A stretch of 64,000 bases of DNA from Simiduia curdlanivorans (GTDB taxonomy: Bacteria > Pseudomonadota > Gammaproteobacteria > Pseudomonadales > Cellvibrionaceae). Shown here piece by piece: positions 1 to 8,026 of this stretch (positions within the stretch are counted from its first letter, which is position 1; each line of letters opens with the position of its first letter). The notes under the pieces were generated by a model. It had not been told where the DNA came from. It made no database searches and saw only the letters and a program-made list of their open reading frames with translations. The stretch lies in assembly GCF_030409605.1 (NCBI RefSeq), contig NZ_JAUFQG010000004.1:3025001-3089000 (forward strand). The letters are read 5' to 3'. The position numbers were made by a program, and so were the translations under genes.

Positions 1-510
1 ATGCCGCGCGATCAGCATCGTTATGGTTATATTGTTAGCGTCGATAAAGACAGTTATTTGGCCTTAAAAACATTGTTAATCGGCCCGGGCGCCAAGGTGA
101 TCGAGCGCTTCCAGTTCTCTAAAATTGTTATCGACGCCGCGCCATCCCTAGCGACACAAAATAGCGCAGGTGAGGATGGGGTAGAGGGCTGTGATCTCGT
201 TGCTGCCGAGTCTACAGCTCTGCAGTGGATTGCCCAGTGGTTGCCGCCAGGTTTTGTTTTTGCGGGTGAGAAACGTTTGTCAGAGCAGCGTTTAATGTTG
301 AAATATACTGATGGCTTGTCGGCTTTTTCAATTTTTATTGATCGCCTCGACGCGCCGTCGATCGTTGAAGGGCGAGCTCAGCGCGGTGCAACGGTAGCCT
401 ACTTGGGGCGGCTTGAGAGTTCGCGCGGCAACTATCGAGTTACCGCGGTAGGTGAAGTGCCCGCACCCACCTTGGAGCGCGTGGCTATGAGCCTACGCGA
501 GAAAATCTAG
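1..510 (+). CDS. rseB: Sigma-E factor regulatory protein RseB/MucB, C-terminal part (5' truncated by window)
   Basis: Periplasmic regulator that binds the anti-sigma factor RseA/MucA, protects it from proteolysis and senses envelope damage. The 169 visible residues match the C-terminal half of the family, which is usually about 310-330 residues. The ATG at base 1 is therefore probably internal and the true start lies upstream of the window. The C-terminal fold is suggested by the stretch around LMLKYTDGLSAFSIFID (about residues 98-114) and by the ending with VTAVGEVP. It is followed directly by rseC and mucD, the usual sigma-E operon order. The identification rests on this context plus the sequence; no part of the N-terminal lipid-binding domain is visible. 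Confidence 0.85.
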   Translation: MPRDQHRYGYIVSVDKDSYLALKTLLIGPGAKVIERFQFSKIVIDAAPSLATQNSAGEDGVEGCDLVAAESTALQWIAQWLPPGFVFAGEKRLSEQRLMLKYTDGLSAFSIFIDRLDAPSIVEGRAQRGATVAYLGRLESSRGNYRVTAVGEVPAPTLERVAMSLREKI

Positions 511-531
511 ATGTTAGTTTCTTCAGTAGAT

Positions 532-978
532 ATGGTAATCGAGCAGGCTACCGTGCTCGCGGTTGGCGCCAATACGGTGTTGCTCGAAACGATCAACCGA
601 AGTGCCTGCGCTCAATGTGCCGCTAAATCATCCTGCGGCCAAAGCACCTTGGCCGGCTGGATGGAAACGTCGAACCAGCTCACCATAGCTTTGCCTGATA
701 AGCATTTGCAGCCGGGCGATCTCATCGAAATTTCCTTAGAAAGTAATTTGTTGGCCAAGGCGGCTCTTGTTGTGTATTTGTTGCCTTTGCTTCTGCTTTT
801 ATTGGGCAGTGTTCTCGCGCATCAAGTGTCGGCTACCGACGCGTCTGCTTTCGCGGGCGCGGTGGTAGGTTTGGCTAGCGGCTTATTAGCGGTATCTCTG
901 TTAACAAAAGTTTGGTCTAAACAGCTTGTCTTGACGCCGGTTTTTCATCAGTTAATAAAAGCAAATTCGTTGAACTAA
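532..978 (+). CDS. rseC: RseC/MucC family membrane protein
   Basis: Inner-membrane protein of the sigma-E operon; relatives act in sigma-E control or in SoxR reduction. The N-terminus has a cysteine cluster (CAQCAAKSSCGQ) typical of the family, followed by two hydrophobic helices with an LLPLLLLLLG core. An in-frame ATG also exists at 511, immediately after the rseB stop. The ATG at 532 is preferred because MVIEQATVLAV aligns with the usual family N-terminus. Neither start has a strong ribosome binding site, so translational coupling to rseB is likely. Length is about 148 residues, normal for the family. Confidence 0.88.
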   Translation: MVIEQATVLAVGANTVLLETINRSACAQCAAKSSCGQSTLAGWMETSNQLTIALPDKHLQPGDLIEISLESNLLAKAALVVYLLPLLLLLLGSVLAHQVSATDASAFAGAVVGLASGLLAVSLLTKVWSKQLVLTPVFHQLIKANSLN

Positions 979-1026
979 CTGTTAACTTAAAAACCTAAGT
1001 GCTACAAATAAAGGAGTTCGATTACG

Positions 1027-2403
1027 ATGGGTTTTAAACGTTATTTTTTAACAGCGTTTGTGATACTAAGTCTGTCCAATATTGCAGCAGCTCGCAGCTT
1101 GCCAGAGTTTACCGAGTTAATTGAGGATGCATCACCTGCTGTTGTAAAAATCAACACAGTTGAGCACGCCAAGCGTAATTCTGCCCGCCAAAACTACCCG
1201 CAGGATGTTCCAGATATTTTTCGGCACTTATTCGAGCCTCGCGCACAGCAGGAGCAGCGATCAATGGGTTCGGGCTTTGTTGTCTCCTCGGATGGATATA
1301 TTCTGACCAATAACCACGTGGTGGAAAGTGCAGACGAAATTTCAGTGCGCCTCAGCGATCACCGCGAGTACTCCGCCGAAATAGTGGGAACCGATCCGCG
1401 TTCAGATTTAGCGCTGCTCAAAGTGGAAGCTAAAGGTTTGCCAATGTTGGAGTTTGCCGACTCGGAAAAACTGAAGGTTGGTGAATGGGTGCTGGCTATC
1501 GGCTCGCCCTTTGGCTTGGACTTTACCGCCAGTGCCGGCATCGTGAGTGCTATTGGTCGTAGTATTCCCACAGAAAGAAACGAAAATTACGTTCCCTTTA
1601 TCCAAACCGACGTAGCGATCAACCCCGGTAATTCTGGCGGCCCTTTGTTTAATATGGATGGCAAAGTTGTTGGTATCAATAGTCAGATATATACCCGTAG
1701 CGGCGGCTCAATTGGTTTGTCGTTTGCAATTCCAAGTAACGTTGCGGTCGATGTTATTGAACAGTTGAAAGATAAAGGTCGCGTGGACCGCGGTTGGTTG
1801 GGTGTTGCTATTCAGGAAGTGGATAGGGATCTCGCTAAGTCATTTGGGTTGAGTAAGCCGACCGGCGCCCTGATTCAGCAGATCGAGCCGGGTAGCCCTG
1901 CTGATAAGTCGGGCCTGCTTGTGGGTGATGTGATACTGAGCTTTGGCGGTAAAACAATTGCTAAGAGTGGCGATCTGCCTCATGTGGTAGGCAGTATTGC
2001 GCCTGGGAAAACCGTTGCGGTTGAATTGATGAGGTCAGGTAAGAAGCTCAAAACCAGCGTCGAGGTGGGTCAGCTTAACCCTGGGCCCGAGGCTGAACTA
2101 GCGGGCGATAAGGGTGTGAAGGGCGACCGCTTGGGCCTTCTGGTGGAGGAGCTCGATGTTCGACAAAAGCAAGCATGGCGTTTAGCAGGCGGCGTTGTGG
2201 TAACCCAGGTGGTGCCGGACTCGCCAGCCGCCAAAGCTGGTATTCGAGCAGGCGATGTCATTGCCCAACTTGGATTTGATGTCGTGACCGATCTGGCGAC
2301 CTATCAGGCGCTGCAATCTAAACTTCCGGCCAACACCTTATTGCCCATAAGGTTCTTCCGCGAGGGGCGGCCTGCGTACAGATCCTTCACCATCGTGGAA
2401 TAA
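1027..2403 (+). CDS. mucD: DegP/DegQ-type periplasmic serine protease (MucD)
   Basis: HtrA-family protease and chaperone that degrades misfolded envelope proteins. A signal peptide occupies about residues 1-22. The catalytic triad is visible as His97 (TNNHVVE), Asp127 (DPRSDLALL) and Ser203 (GNSGGPL). Two PDZ domains follow (about 255-345 and 370-455), each with a G-x-x-x-G-D-V-I pattern. The length of 458 fits DegQ/MucD. The start has a good ribosome binding site (AAAGGAG). It is the last gene of the rseB-rseC-mucD group, and a strong terminator follows. mucD is the name used for the homologue in this operon position in Pseudomonas. Confidence 0.95.
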   Translation: MGFKRYFLTAFVILSLSNIAAARSLPEFTELIEDASPAVVKINTVEHAKRNSARQNYPQDVPDIFRHLFEPRAQQEQRSMGSGFVVSSDGYILTNNHVVESADEISVRLSDHREYSAEIVGTDPRSDLALLKVEAKGLPMLEFADSEKLKVGEWVLAIGSPFGLDFTASAGIVSAIGRSIPTERNENYVPFIQTDVAINPGNSGGPLFNMDGKVVGINSQIYTRSGGSIGLSFAIPSNVAVDVIEQLKDKGRVDRGWLGVAIQEVDRDLAKSFGLSKPTGALIQQIEPGSPADKSGLLVGDVILSFGGKTIAKSGDLPHVVGSIAPGKTVAVELMRSGKKLKTSVEVGQLNPGPEAELAGDKGVKGDRLGLLVEELDVRQKQAWRLAGGVVVTQVVPDSPAAKAGIRAGDVIAQLGFDVVTDLATYQALQSKLPANTLLPIRFFREGRPAYRSFTIVE

Positions 2404-2450
2404 GGCTTCGTAGCCTAAACCTTTGGAATGCGGTAAACTTCCCGCGCCGC

Positions 2451-2476
2451 AAGAGCCCTTCGGGGCTCTTTGTGTT
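2451..2476 (+). terminator. Rho-independent terminator after mucD
   Basis: AAGAGCCC-TTCG-GGGCTCTT forms a perfect 8-bp stem with a stable TTCG tetraloop, followed by a T-rich stretch. It separates the sigma-E operon from lepA. Confidence 0.85.
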
Positions 2477-2570
2477 TTGGGTGTCACCGGGTTCTGCTTG
2501 TCTGCATCATAGTAGGCTTGGGCTCAGTGCTCCCGCATTCATTCATGAATTCAGCAGTAGAAGCGCAAAC

Positions 2571-4370
2571 GTGTCAGACTTAAGTCATATCCGAAATTTC
2601 TCGATCATTGCTCATATCGACCATGGTAAATCAACCATCGCCGACCGTTTTATTCAGCTTTGCGGTGGCCTATCCGATCGCGAAATGGCCGCGCAAGTAT
2701 TAGACTCAATGGATATCGAGCGCGAGCGCGGTATTACAATTAAGGCGCAAAGCGTTACGCTCTATTACACGGCCCGGGATGGTAAAACCTATCAGCTGAA
2801 CTTCATCGATACACCAGGTCACGTGGATTTTTCCTACGAAGTATCCCGCTCATTGGCGGCCTGTGAAGGCGCCCTGTTGGTCGTCGATGCTGGTCAAGGG
2901 GTTGAGGCTCAATCAGTTGCCAATTGTTATACCGCGCTTGAACAGGGGCTCGAAGTTATCCCCGTACTTAATAAGATGGATTTACCCCAAGCAGAACCCG
3001 AGCGGGTAGCGGATGAAATTGAAAATATTATCGGCATTGACGCGGTAGACGCGGTTCGTTGTAGTGCCAAATCGGGTATGGGTATAGAAGATGTACTCGA
3101 AGAATTGGTCAGGCTTGTCCCGGCCCCAGTAGGTGACGTGAATGCGCCTCTGCAAGCACTGATTATAGATTCATGGTTTGATAATTATTTGGGTGTTGTA
3201 TCGCTGGTAAGGGTGATGCAGGGTACGCTGAAAGCAAAAGATAAGATTATTACAAAATCTATTGGCAAAGCCCACGTAGTAGATAAGGTTGGTGTGTTTA
3301 CGCCCAAGCTAACAGAAACCAAAGATTTGAAGGCTGGGGAAGTAGGCTTCTTCGTTGCAGGCATTAAAGAAATTTTAGGTGCCCCTGTCGGTGATACCAT
3401 CACTCACTACGCGACCGCCGATACGCCTTCGCTACCTGGCTTTAAAAAAGTTAAGCCGCAGGTATATGCCGGTTTGTTTCCTGTCTCTTCTGATGACTTT
3501 GAAGGCTTCCGCGAAGCGTTGGCGAAACTCACTTTAAACGATGCTTCGCTTTTTTATGAGCCTGAAAGCTCTGACGCGCTTGGGTTTGGTTTTCGCTGTG
3601 GCTTCTTGGGCATGCTCCACATGGAGATTATTCAGGAGCGCTTGGAGCGTGAATACGACCTCGACCTGATTACCACCGCGCCGACAGTAATTTACGAAGT
3701 GGTAAAAACTGATGGTGAAATTATTTACGTAGACAACCCATCAAAGTTACCCGACCCGGGTTTAATTGATGAGATGCGTGAACCGATTGTAGAAGCTAAT
3801 ATTTTGGTGCCGCAGGAATACTTGGGTTCGGTGATTACCCTCTGCGTAGAAAAGCGCGGTATTCAACGGGATATTCAGTATACCGGCTCACAAGTGCAGG
3901 TTCGCTATGAATTACCGATGAATGAAGTGGTGCTCGACTTTTTCGATCGCTTAAAATCTGTAAGCCGTGGATTTGCGTCGCTGGATTACAGCTTTATTCG
4001 GTTTGAGCCCGCTAGGCTCGTTCGCCTTGATTTGTTGATCAATGGCGAGAAGGTTGACGCCTTGGCATTAATTATTCATAAGGATAATGCAGCCTATAAA
4101 GGGCGTGCCATTGCAGAAAAAATGAAGGAGCTTATTCCTCGGCAAATGTTTGATGTTGCGATCCAGGCGGCTATCGGAGGTTCTGTCGTTGCGAGAACTA
4201 CGGTTAAGGCGCTGCGCAAAGATGTAACAGCCAAATGTTATGGCGGTGATGTTAGTCGAAAGAAAAAGCTCTTAGATAAGCAGAAAGCGGGCAAAAAACG
4301 AATGAAGCAGGTGGGTCGCGTTGAAATCCCACAGGAAGCTTTCTTGGCAGTTTTAAAGGTTGACGGCTAA
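2571..4370 (+). CDS. lepA: Elongation factor 4 (LepA), ribosome back-translocating GTPase
   Basis: Translational GTPase that acts on stalled or mistranslocated ribosomes. The G1 motif is AHIDHGKST, the G3 motif is DTPGHVD and the G4 motif is NKMD. The C-terminal LepA-specific domain ends with GKKRMKQVGRVEIPQEAF. The reading frame is open from 2472, but the family begins at SDLSHIRNFSIIAHIDHGKS. The GTG at 2571 gives 599 residues, the standard LepA length, so that start is chosen. Its ribosome binding site is weak. It lies directly upstream of lepB, the conserved lepA-lepB pairing. Confidence 0.97.
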   Translation: MSDLSHIRNFSIIAHIDHGKSTIADRFIQLCGGLSDREMAAQVLDSMDIERERGITIKAQSVTLYYTARDGKTYQLNFIDTPGHVDFSYEVSRSLAACEGALLVVDAGQGVEAQSVANCYTALEQGLEVIPVLNKMDLPQAEPERVADEIENIIGIDAVDAVRCSAKSGMGIEDVLEELVRLVPAPVGDVNAPLQALIIDSWFDNYLGVVSLVRVMQGTLKAKDKIITKSIGKAHVVDKVGVFTPKLTETKDLKAGEVGFFVAGIKEILGAPVGDTITHYATADTPSLPGFKKVKPQVYAGLFPVSSDDFEGFREALAKLTLNDASLFYEPESSDALGFGFRCGFLGMLHMEIIQERLEREYDLDLITTAPTVIYEVVKTDGEIIYVDNPSKLPDPGLIDEMREPIVEANILVPQEYLGSVITLCVEKRGIQRDIQYTGSQVQVRYELPMNEVVLDFFDRLKSVSRGFASLDYSFIRFEPARLVRLDLLINGEKVDALALIIHKDNAAYKGRAIAEKMKELIPRQMFDVAIQAAIGGSVVARTTVKALRKDVTAKCYGGDVSRKKKLLDKQKAGKKRMKQVGRVEIPQEAFLAVLKVDG

Positions 4371-4403
4371 TCAGAATTTATTTTTATTTAAGGAATCGGC
4401 GTT

Positions 4404-5243
4404 TTGGATATTAATTTTCCGCTCATCTTGGTCTTGCTGGTTTTCTTTAGCGGTCTTGGTTGGCTTTATGATATCGCTTTTTTAGCTAAGGCGCGAAAGG
4501 CTAAAGTAGAAAATACGTTAAAAGAGCTCAGTGAAAAATCTTTAAAAGAAACTGATCAGGGCTATCAGTTAGCCTTGGAGGCGGCATCAAAGGAGCCGCT
4601 TGTTGTAGAGTACTCCAAGTCTTTTTTTCCTGTCTTAGCTTTTGTTCTCGTGCTGCGTAGTTTTCTAGTGGAGCCGTTTCAGATTCCCTCTGCTTCCATG
4701 GTGCCTACTTTGCAGGTAGGTGATTTTATTTTGGTTAATAAATTTGCCTACGGTATCCGGCTACCTGTAACCAATACCAAAATTATTGACGTTGGCGAGC
4801 CTCAGCGTGGCGATGTCATGGTGTTTTTCCCACCCCATAAGCCAGACACATATTTTATTAAGCGGGTGTTAGGTCTGCCGGGCGACAGCATTCGTTTGGA
4901 AAATGGAACTTTTACGATTAATGGAAGCCGGGTCCCTACTGAGCTTTTGGCGCAGCTGCCTGTGGGGCGGCCGCAGTTTCAAGTGCTTAAAGAAACCTTA
5001 GGTGAGGGGTCCCATGAGATACATCGCGCTCTAGTGCCTGGCAGCTTAAGTCAGCAGGGGCAGTGGGAAGTGCCTGCGGGCCATTATCTAATGGTGGGCG
5101 ATAATCGTGACAATAGCTCAGACGGTAGAGACTGGGGCTTTGTTTCTGAGGATGCTATTGTCGGCCAGGCGTTTGCCATTTGGATGCATTGGGAGAAAAT
5201 GTTAAGTCTGCCCAGCTTTCAGCGCCTAGGCTCAATACAATAA
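4404..5243 (+). CDS. lepB: Signal peptidase I
   Basis: Membrane-bound protease that removes Sec/Tat signal peptides on the periplasmic side. There are two N-terminal membrane segments (about residues 4-24 and 74-90). The catalytic Ser98 lies in PSASM and Lys153 in FIKRV; the conserved box GDNRDNSSDGR follows near the C-terminus. The start codon is TTG at 4404, supported by AAGGA nine bases upstream and by the motif-proximal N-terminus. At 279 residues it is slightly shorter than E. coli LepB and normal for pseudomonads. Confidence 0.95.
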   Translation: MDINFPLILVLLVFFSGLGWLYDIAFLAKARKAKVENTLKELSEKSLKETDQGYQLALEAASKEPLVVEYSKSFFPVLAFVLVLRSFLVEPFQIPSASMVPTLQVGDFILVNKFAYGIRLPVTNTKIIDVGEPQRGDVMVFFPPHKPDTYFIKRVLGLPGDSIRLENGTFTINGSRVPTELLAQLPVGRPQFQVLKETLGEGSHEIHRALVPGSLSQQGQWEVPAGHYLMVGDNRDNSSDGRDWGFVSEDAIVGQAFAIWMHWEKMLSLPSFQRLGSIQ

Positions 5244-5276
5244 AACTACTTTCAATCGTTGTTGGAGCGCTACGTA

Positions 5277-5699
5277 ATGAATCATCAAAAGGGTATGAGT
5301 TCCCTCAGTTTATTATTGGTTTTAGCTATTTCAGGCTTTTTTCTGCTTTGCGCATTTAAGTTGATTCCGGTTTATTCCGAGAATCAATACGTGGTTAGTG
5401 CTTTAGAGTCTTTGCGTGATAGAGATAAACCGGTGGATCAAATGACGCCATCGGAAATACATAGAAATTTACAAAATTTTTATACGGTAAACGGCGTTAG
5501 ATCGCCTGGCGCCAGCAATATTGTCGTGGAGCGCGAGCGCAATCGCAGTATCATAACCATCTATTATGAGGTGAAGGTGCCGCTTTTTTACAACATTTCG
5601 GTGGTATTGGACTTCAAGAATTATATGGATAGCACTAAGCCTGAGGAGTGTTGTAAAGCGCCTGTGGATTATCGGCCTAAGGCTAAGAAGGACGATTAG
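5277..5699 (+). CDS. DUF4845 family membrane-anchored protein
   Basis: Small protein with one N-terminal membrane helix (MSSLSLLLVLAISGFFLLC, about residues 7-25) and a soluble domain of about 100 residues. It matches the DUF4845 proteins that occupy the same slot between lepB and rnc in many gammaproteobacteria. The function is unknown. A type IV pilin-like N-terminus is suggested by the short charged leader before the helix, but no clear prepilin cleavage site is seen. ATG 5277 with GGAG nine bases upstream is preferred over the upstream TTG codons at 5259 and 5262. The stop overlaps the rnc GTG start by one base, so the two are coupled. Confidence 0.8.
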   Translation: MNHQKGMSSLSLLLVLAISGFFLLCAFKLIPVYSENQYVVSALESLRDRDKPVDQMTPSEIHRNLQNFYTVNGVRSPGASNIVVERERNRSIITIYYEVKVPLFYNISVVLDFKNYMDSTKPEECCKAPVDYRPKAKKDD

Positions 5700-6379
5700 T
5701 GTCTGAACTGCAAAGAAAAATGCTGCAGGATAGAATGGGCTACCACTTTGACGATGCGGCGCTTTTGAAGCAAGCATTAAGCCACCGCAGTATTGGTGCT
5801 TGCAACAACGAACGATTAGAGTTTTTGGGTGATAGCATTTTGAGTTTTGTTATCGCCGATGAGTTGTTTCGTTTATTTCCTGATGCTCGTGAAGGCGAGA
5901 TGAGTCGATTGCGATCCCAGTTAGTCAAAGGCGATACTCTTGCCAGTATTGCTCAAGAACTCGACCTTGGTGGCTGTTTAATTTTAGGTGATGGCGAGAA
6001 AAAAAGTGGTGGCGCAGCCAGAGAATCAATTTTAGCAGACGCGGTAGAGGCGTTGTTGGGAGCCATCTATTTAGATGCTGGCTTGCCCGAGGCGCGAAAA
6101 GTCATTTTGACCTTATTGGCTAATCGCATCGGGCAATTAAGTTTGTCTGATACAAAAAAGGACAGTAAAAGTAAGCTGCAAGAGCTGCTGCAATCTAAAA
6201 AATTAGCGTTGCCCGAATATGAGGTCGCTAGTATCGAGGGTGAAGGACATGCCCAAACCTTTACTGTGACCTGTATTGTCCAAAACACTGCCTATAAGGC
6301 CTCGGCAACGGCAAGCAGTCGTAAAAAGGCTGAGAAGCTAGCAGCATCACAGATGTTACAGCATTTGAGCCACCAATAA
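5699..6379 (+). CDS. rnc: Ribonuclease III
   Basis: Double-strand-specific endoribonuclease for rRNA processing and RNA turnover. The signature motif NERLEFLGDS (about residues 37-46) contains the metal-binding Glu41 and Asp45. A second acidic cluster (ADAVEALLGAIYLD) completes the active site. A double-stranded RNA-binding domain occupies about residues 155-225, with the terminal SSRKKAEKLAA helix. The length of 226 is typical. The GTG start overlaps the stop of the DUF4845 gene. The gene is followed by era, the conserved rnc-era-recO order. Confidence 0.97.
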   Translation: MSELQRKMLQDRMGYHFDDAALLKQALSHRSIGACNNERLEFLGDSILSFVIADELFRLFPDAREGEMSRLRSQLVKGDTLASIAQELDLGGCLILGDGEKKSGGAARESILADAVEALLGAIYLDAGLPEARKVILTLLANRIGQLSLSDTKKDSKSKLQELLQSKKLALPEYEVASIEGEGHAQTFTVTCIVQNTAYKASATASSRKKAEKLAASQMLQHLSHQ

Positions 6380-6398
6380 ACTTCATAAGAGTTAACCC

Positions 6399-7313
6399 AT
6401 GCCTGATGATCAAAACCTCGAGCCAAATTCTCGCTGTGGTTATATAGCCCTCGTTGGTCGTCCAAATGTGGGTAAGTCTACGTTGCTGAATCATATGCTG
6501 GGTCAAAAAATTAGCATTACCTCACGCAAGCCACAAACGACCCGCAACAATGTTTTGGGCATTAAAACTGAAGCTGAAAATCAGCTAATTTTTGTCGATA
6601 CCCCTGGGCTTCATTTAAACCAGTCGGGCGCTATTAATCGCTACATGAATCGCGCCGCTGGGTCGGCAATAAAGGATGTTGATGTCGTTGTATTTTTGGT
6701 CGATAAAACCCAATGGACTGAAGAGGATGAAGCGGTTGCGAAACGATTGGAGGGCGTAAAGGTGCCGCTGATTGTTGCGGTTAACAAGTGCGATCAACTC
6801 GAGGATAAGTCAGTTTTATTGCCGCACTTGGAAAAGCTCGCCAAGCGCTTGTCCGCACGGGAAATTGTGCCGATATCGGCCTTAAAGGGTATGCATCTAG
6901 ACCGTTTAGAATCAATTTTAATAAAGCTAATACCTGCTGGTACACATCTCTTCCCGGAACACCAGATAACGGATAGAAGCTCACGTTTTTTGGCTGCAGA
7001 GATCATCAGGGAGAAAATTACCCGGCAGTTGGGCGCAGAATTACCCTACCAAATGGCTGTTGAGATTGAAGAGTTTCAGCAGGATAGAGGTATTTTACAT
7101 ATCAGTGCGGCGATTCTCGTGGAGCGCGATGGTCAGAAGCGCATTTTGATCGGTGATAAAGGCGATAAAATTAAATTAATCGGGCAGCAGGCTCGGCTCG
7201 ATATTGAGTCGCTTTTTGAAACAAAGGTTATGCTTAAACTTTGGGTTAAAGTGAAATCAGGCTGGTCTGATGATGAGCGGGCGTTACGTAGTTTGGGATA
7301 CGATGATCTCTGA
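6399..7313 (+). CDS. era: GTPase Era, 30S ribosome assembly factor
   Basis: Ras-like GTPase that binds the 3' end of 16S rRNA during 30S maturation. The motifs visible are G1 GRPNVGKST (20-28), the switch region around TTRNN, G3 DTPGLH and G4 NKCD. The C-terminal KH domain carries the GDKGDKIKLIGQQAR segment. The length of 304 matches the family. It starts 19 bases after rnc and its stop is two bases before the recO GTG. Confidence 0.97.
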   Translation: MPDDQNLEPNSRCGYIALVGRPNVGKSTLLNHMLGQKISITSRKPQTTRNNVLGIKTEAENQLIFVDTPGLHLNQSGAINRYMNRAAGSAIKDVDVVVFLVDKTQWTEEDEAVAKRLEGVKVPLIVAVNKCDQLEDKSVLLPHLEKLAKRLSAREIVPISALKGMHLDRLESILIKLIPAGTHLFPEHQITDRSSRFLAAEIIREKITRQLGAELPYQMAVEIEEFQQDRGILHISAAILVERDGQKRILIGDKGDKIKLIGQQARLDIESLFETKVMLKLWVKVKSGWSDDERALRSLGYDDL

Positions 7314-7315
7314 TC

Positions 7316-8026
7316 GTGGCGACATCCATTACTGATCAAGCTGTCTATATTCTTCATACTCGGCCTTACGGCGATACTAGTGTTATTGCCGATTGTTTTA
7401 CTCGAGATTTTGGCCGCATCTCAGTCTATGCACGTGGTGTTAGGTCGAAGAAGAAATCTCAACTTAGAACGCTGGTAGATCCTTTTATCCCATCCCTCAT
7501 TTCCGTTATTGGCAGTGGCAGCTTAAAAACCTTGACCTCACTTGAATCCATCGGCCCGGCACGCACGATAGCGGGCAGGGCGTTGTATTGTGGTTTTTAT
7601 TTGAATGAGCTTTTAGTGCGATTACTGCCTGAGGGTGAGGCACAACCGGAAATTTTCAACTATTACAAAAATATATTGGAAGAGTTTTCTTGCTACCAAG
7701 AAGGTGATGGCGACGCTGGATTAGAGGTGTTGTTGCGGACTTTTGAGTGGCTGCTGGTTCAACAGGTGGGCGCGGCGTTTTCCTTGACGGAAACAGCAAG
7801 GGGGCAGCTGATTGATCCTCAGGGCTTTTACCGACTAGTACTAAGCCAAGGTCTTGTGTCTACCACTGATAGGGCTGGGGCTTTCTTGGGTAGCTCTATT
7901 CTTAAATTTGCTCAAGGTGATTTGACCGAGGCGGAAACAAGGAAGGATATTAAGTATTTTATGCGCGTTGTTTTGAGGCCGCTGGTTGGCTCAAGGCCAC
8001 TTAAGAGTCAGGAGTTATTTCGTTGA
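7316..8026 (+). CDS. recO: DNA repair protein RecO
   Basis: Recombination mediator that works with RecR to load RecA at gaps. The N-terminal OB fold carries the family pattern ILHTRPYGDTSVIADCFTRD and ARGVRSKKKS. The length of 236 is normal. The start is a GTG two bases after the era stop, so translation is probably coupled. The 3' end overlaps the convergently transcribed hybrid kinase gene by 12 bases. The expected neighbour pdxJ is absent here. Confidence 0.93.
   Translation: MATSITDQAVYILHTRPYGDTSVIADCFTRDFGRISVYARGVRSKKKSQLRTLVDPFIPSLISVIGSGSLKTLTSLESIGPARTIAGRALYCGFYLNELLVRLLPEGEAQPEIFNYYKNILEEFSCYQEGDGDAGLEVLLRTFEWLLVQQVGAAFSLTETARGQLIDPQGFYRLVLSQGLVSTTDRAGAFLGSSILKFAQGDLTEAETRKDIKYFMRVVLRPLVGSRPLKSQELFR

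Noticed and set aside
2472..2570. N-terminal extension of lepA by 33 residues
   Set aside because: It starts inside the preceding terminator and does not match the family; GTG 2571 gives the exact LepA length.
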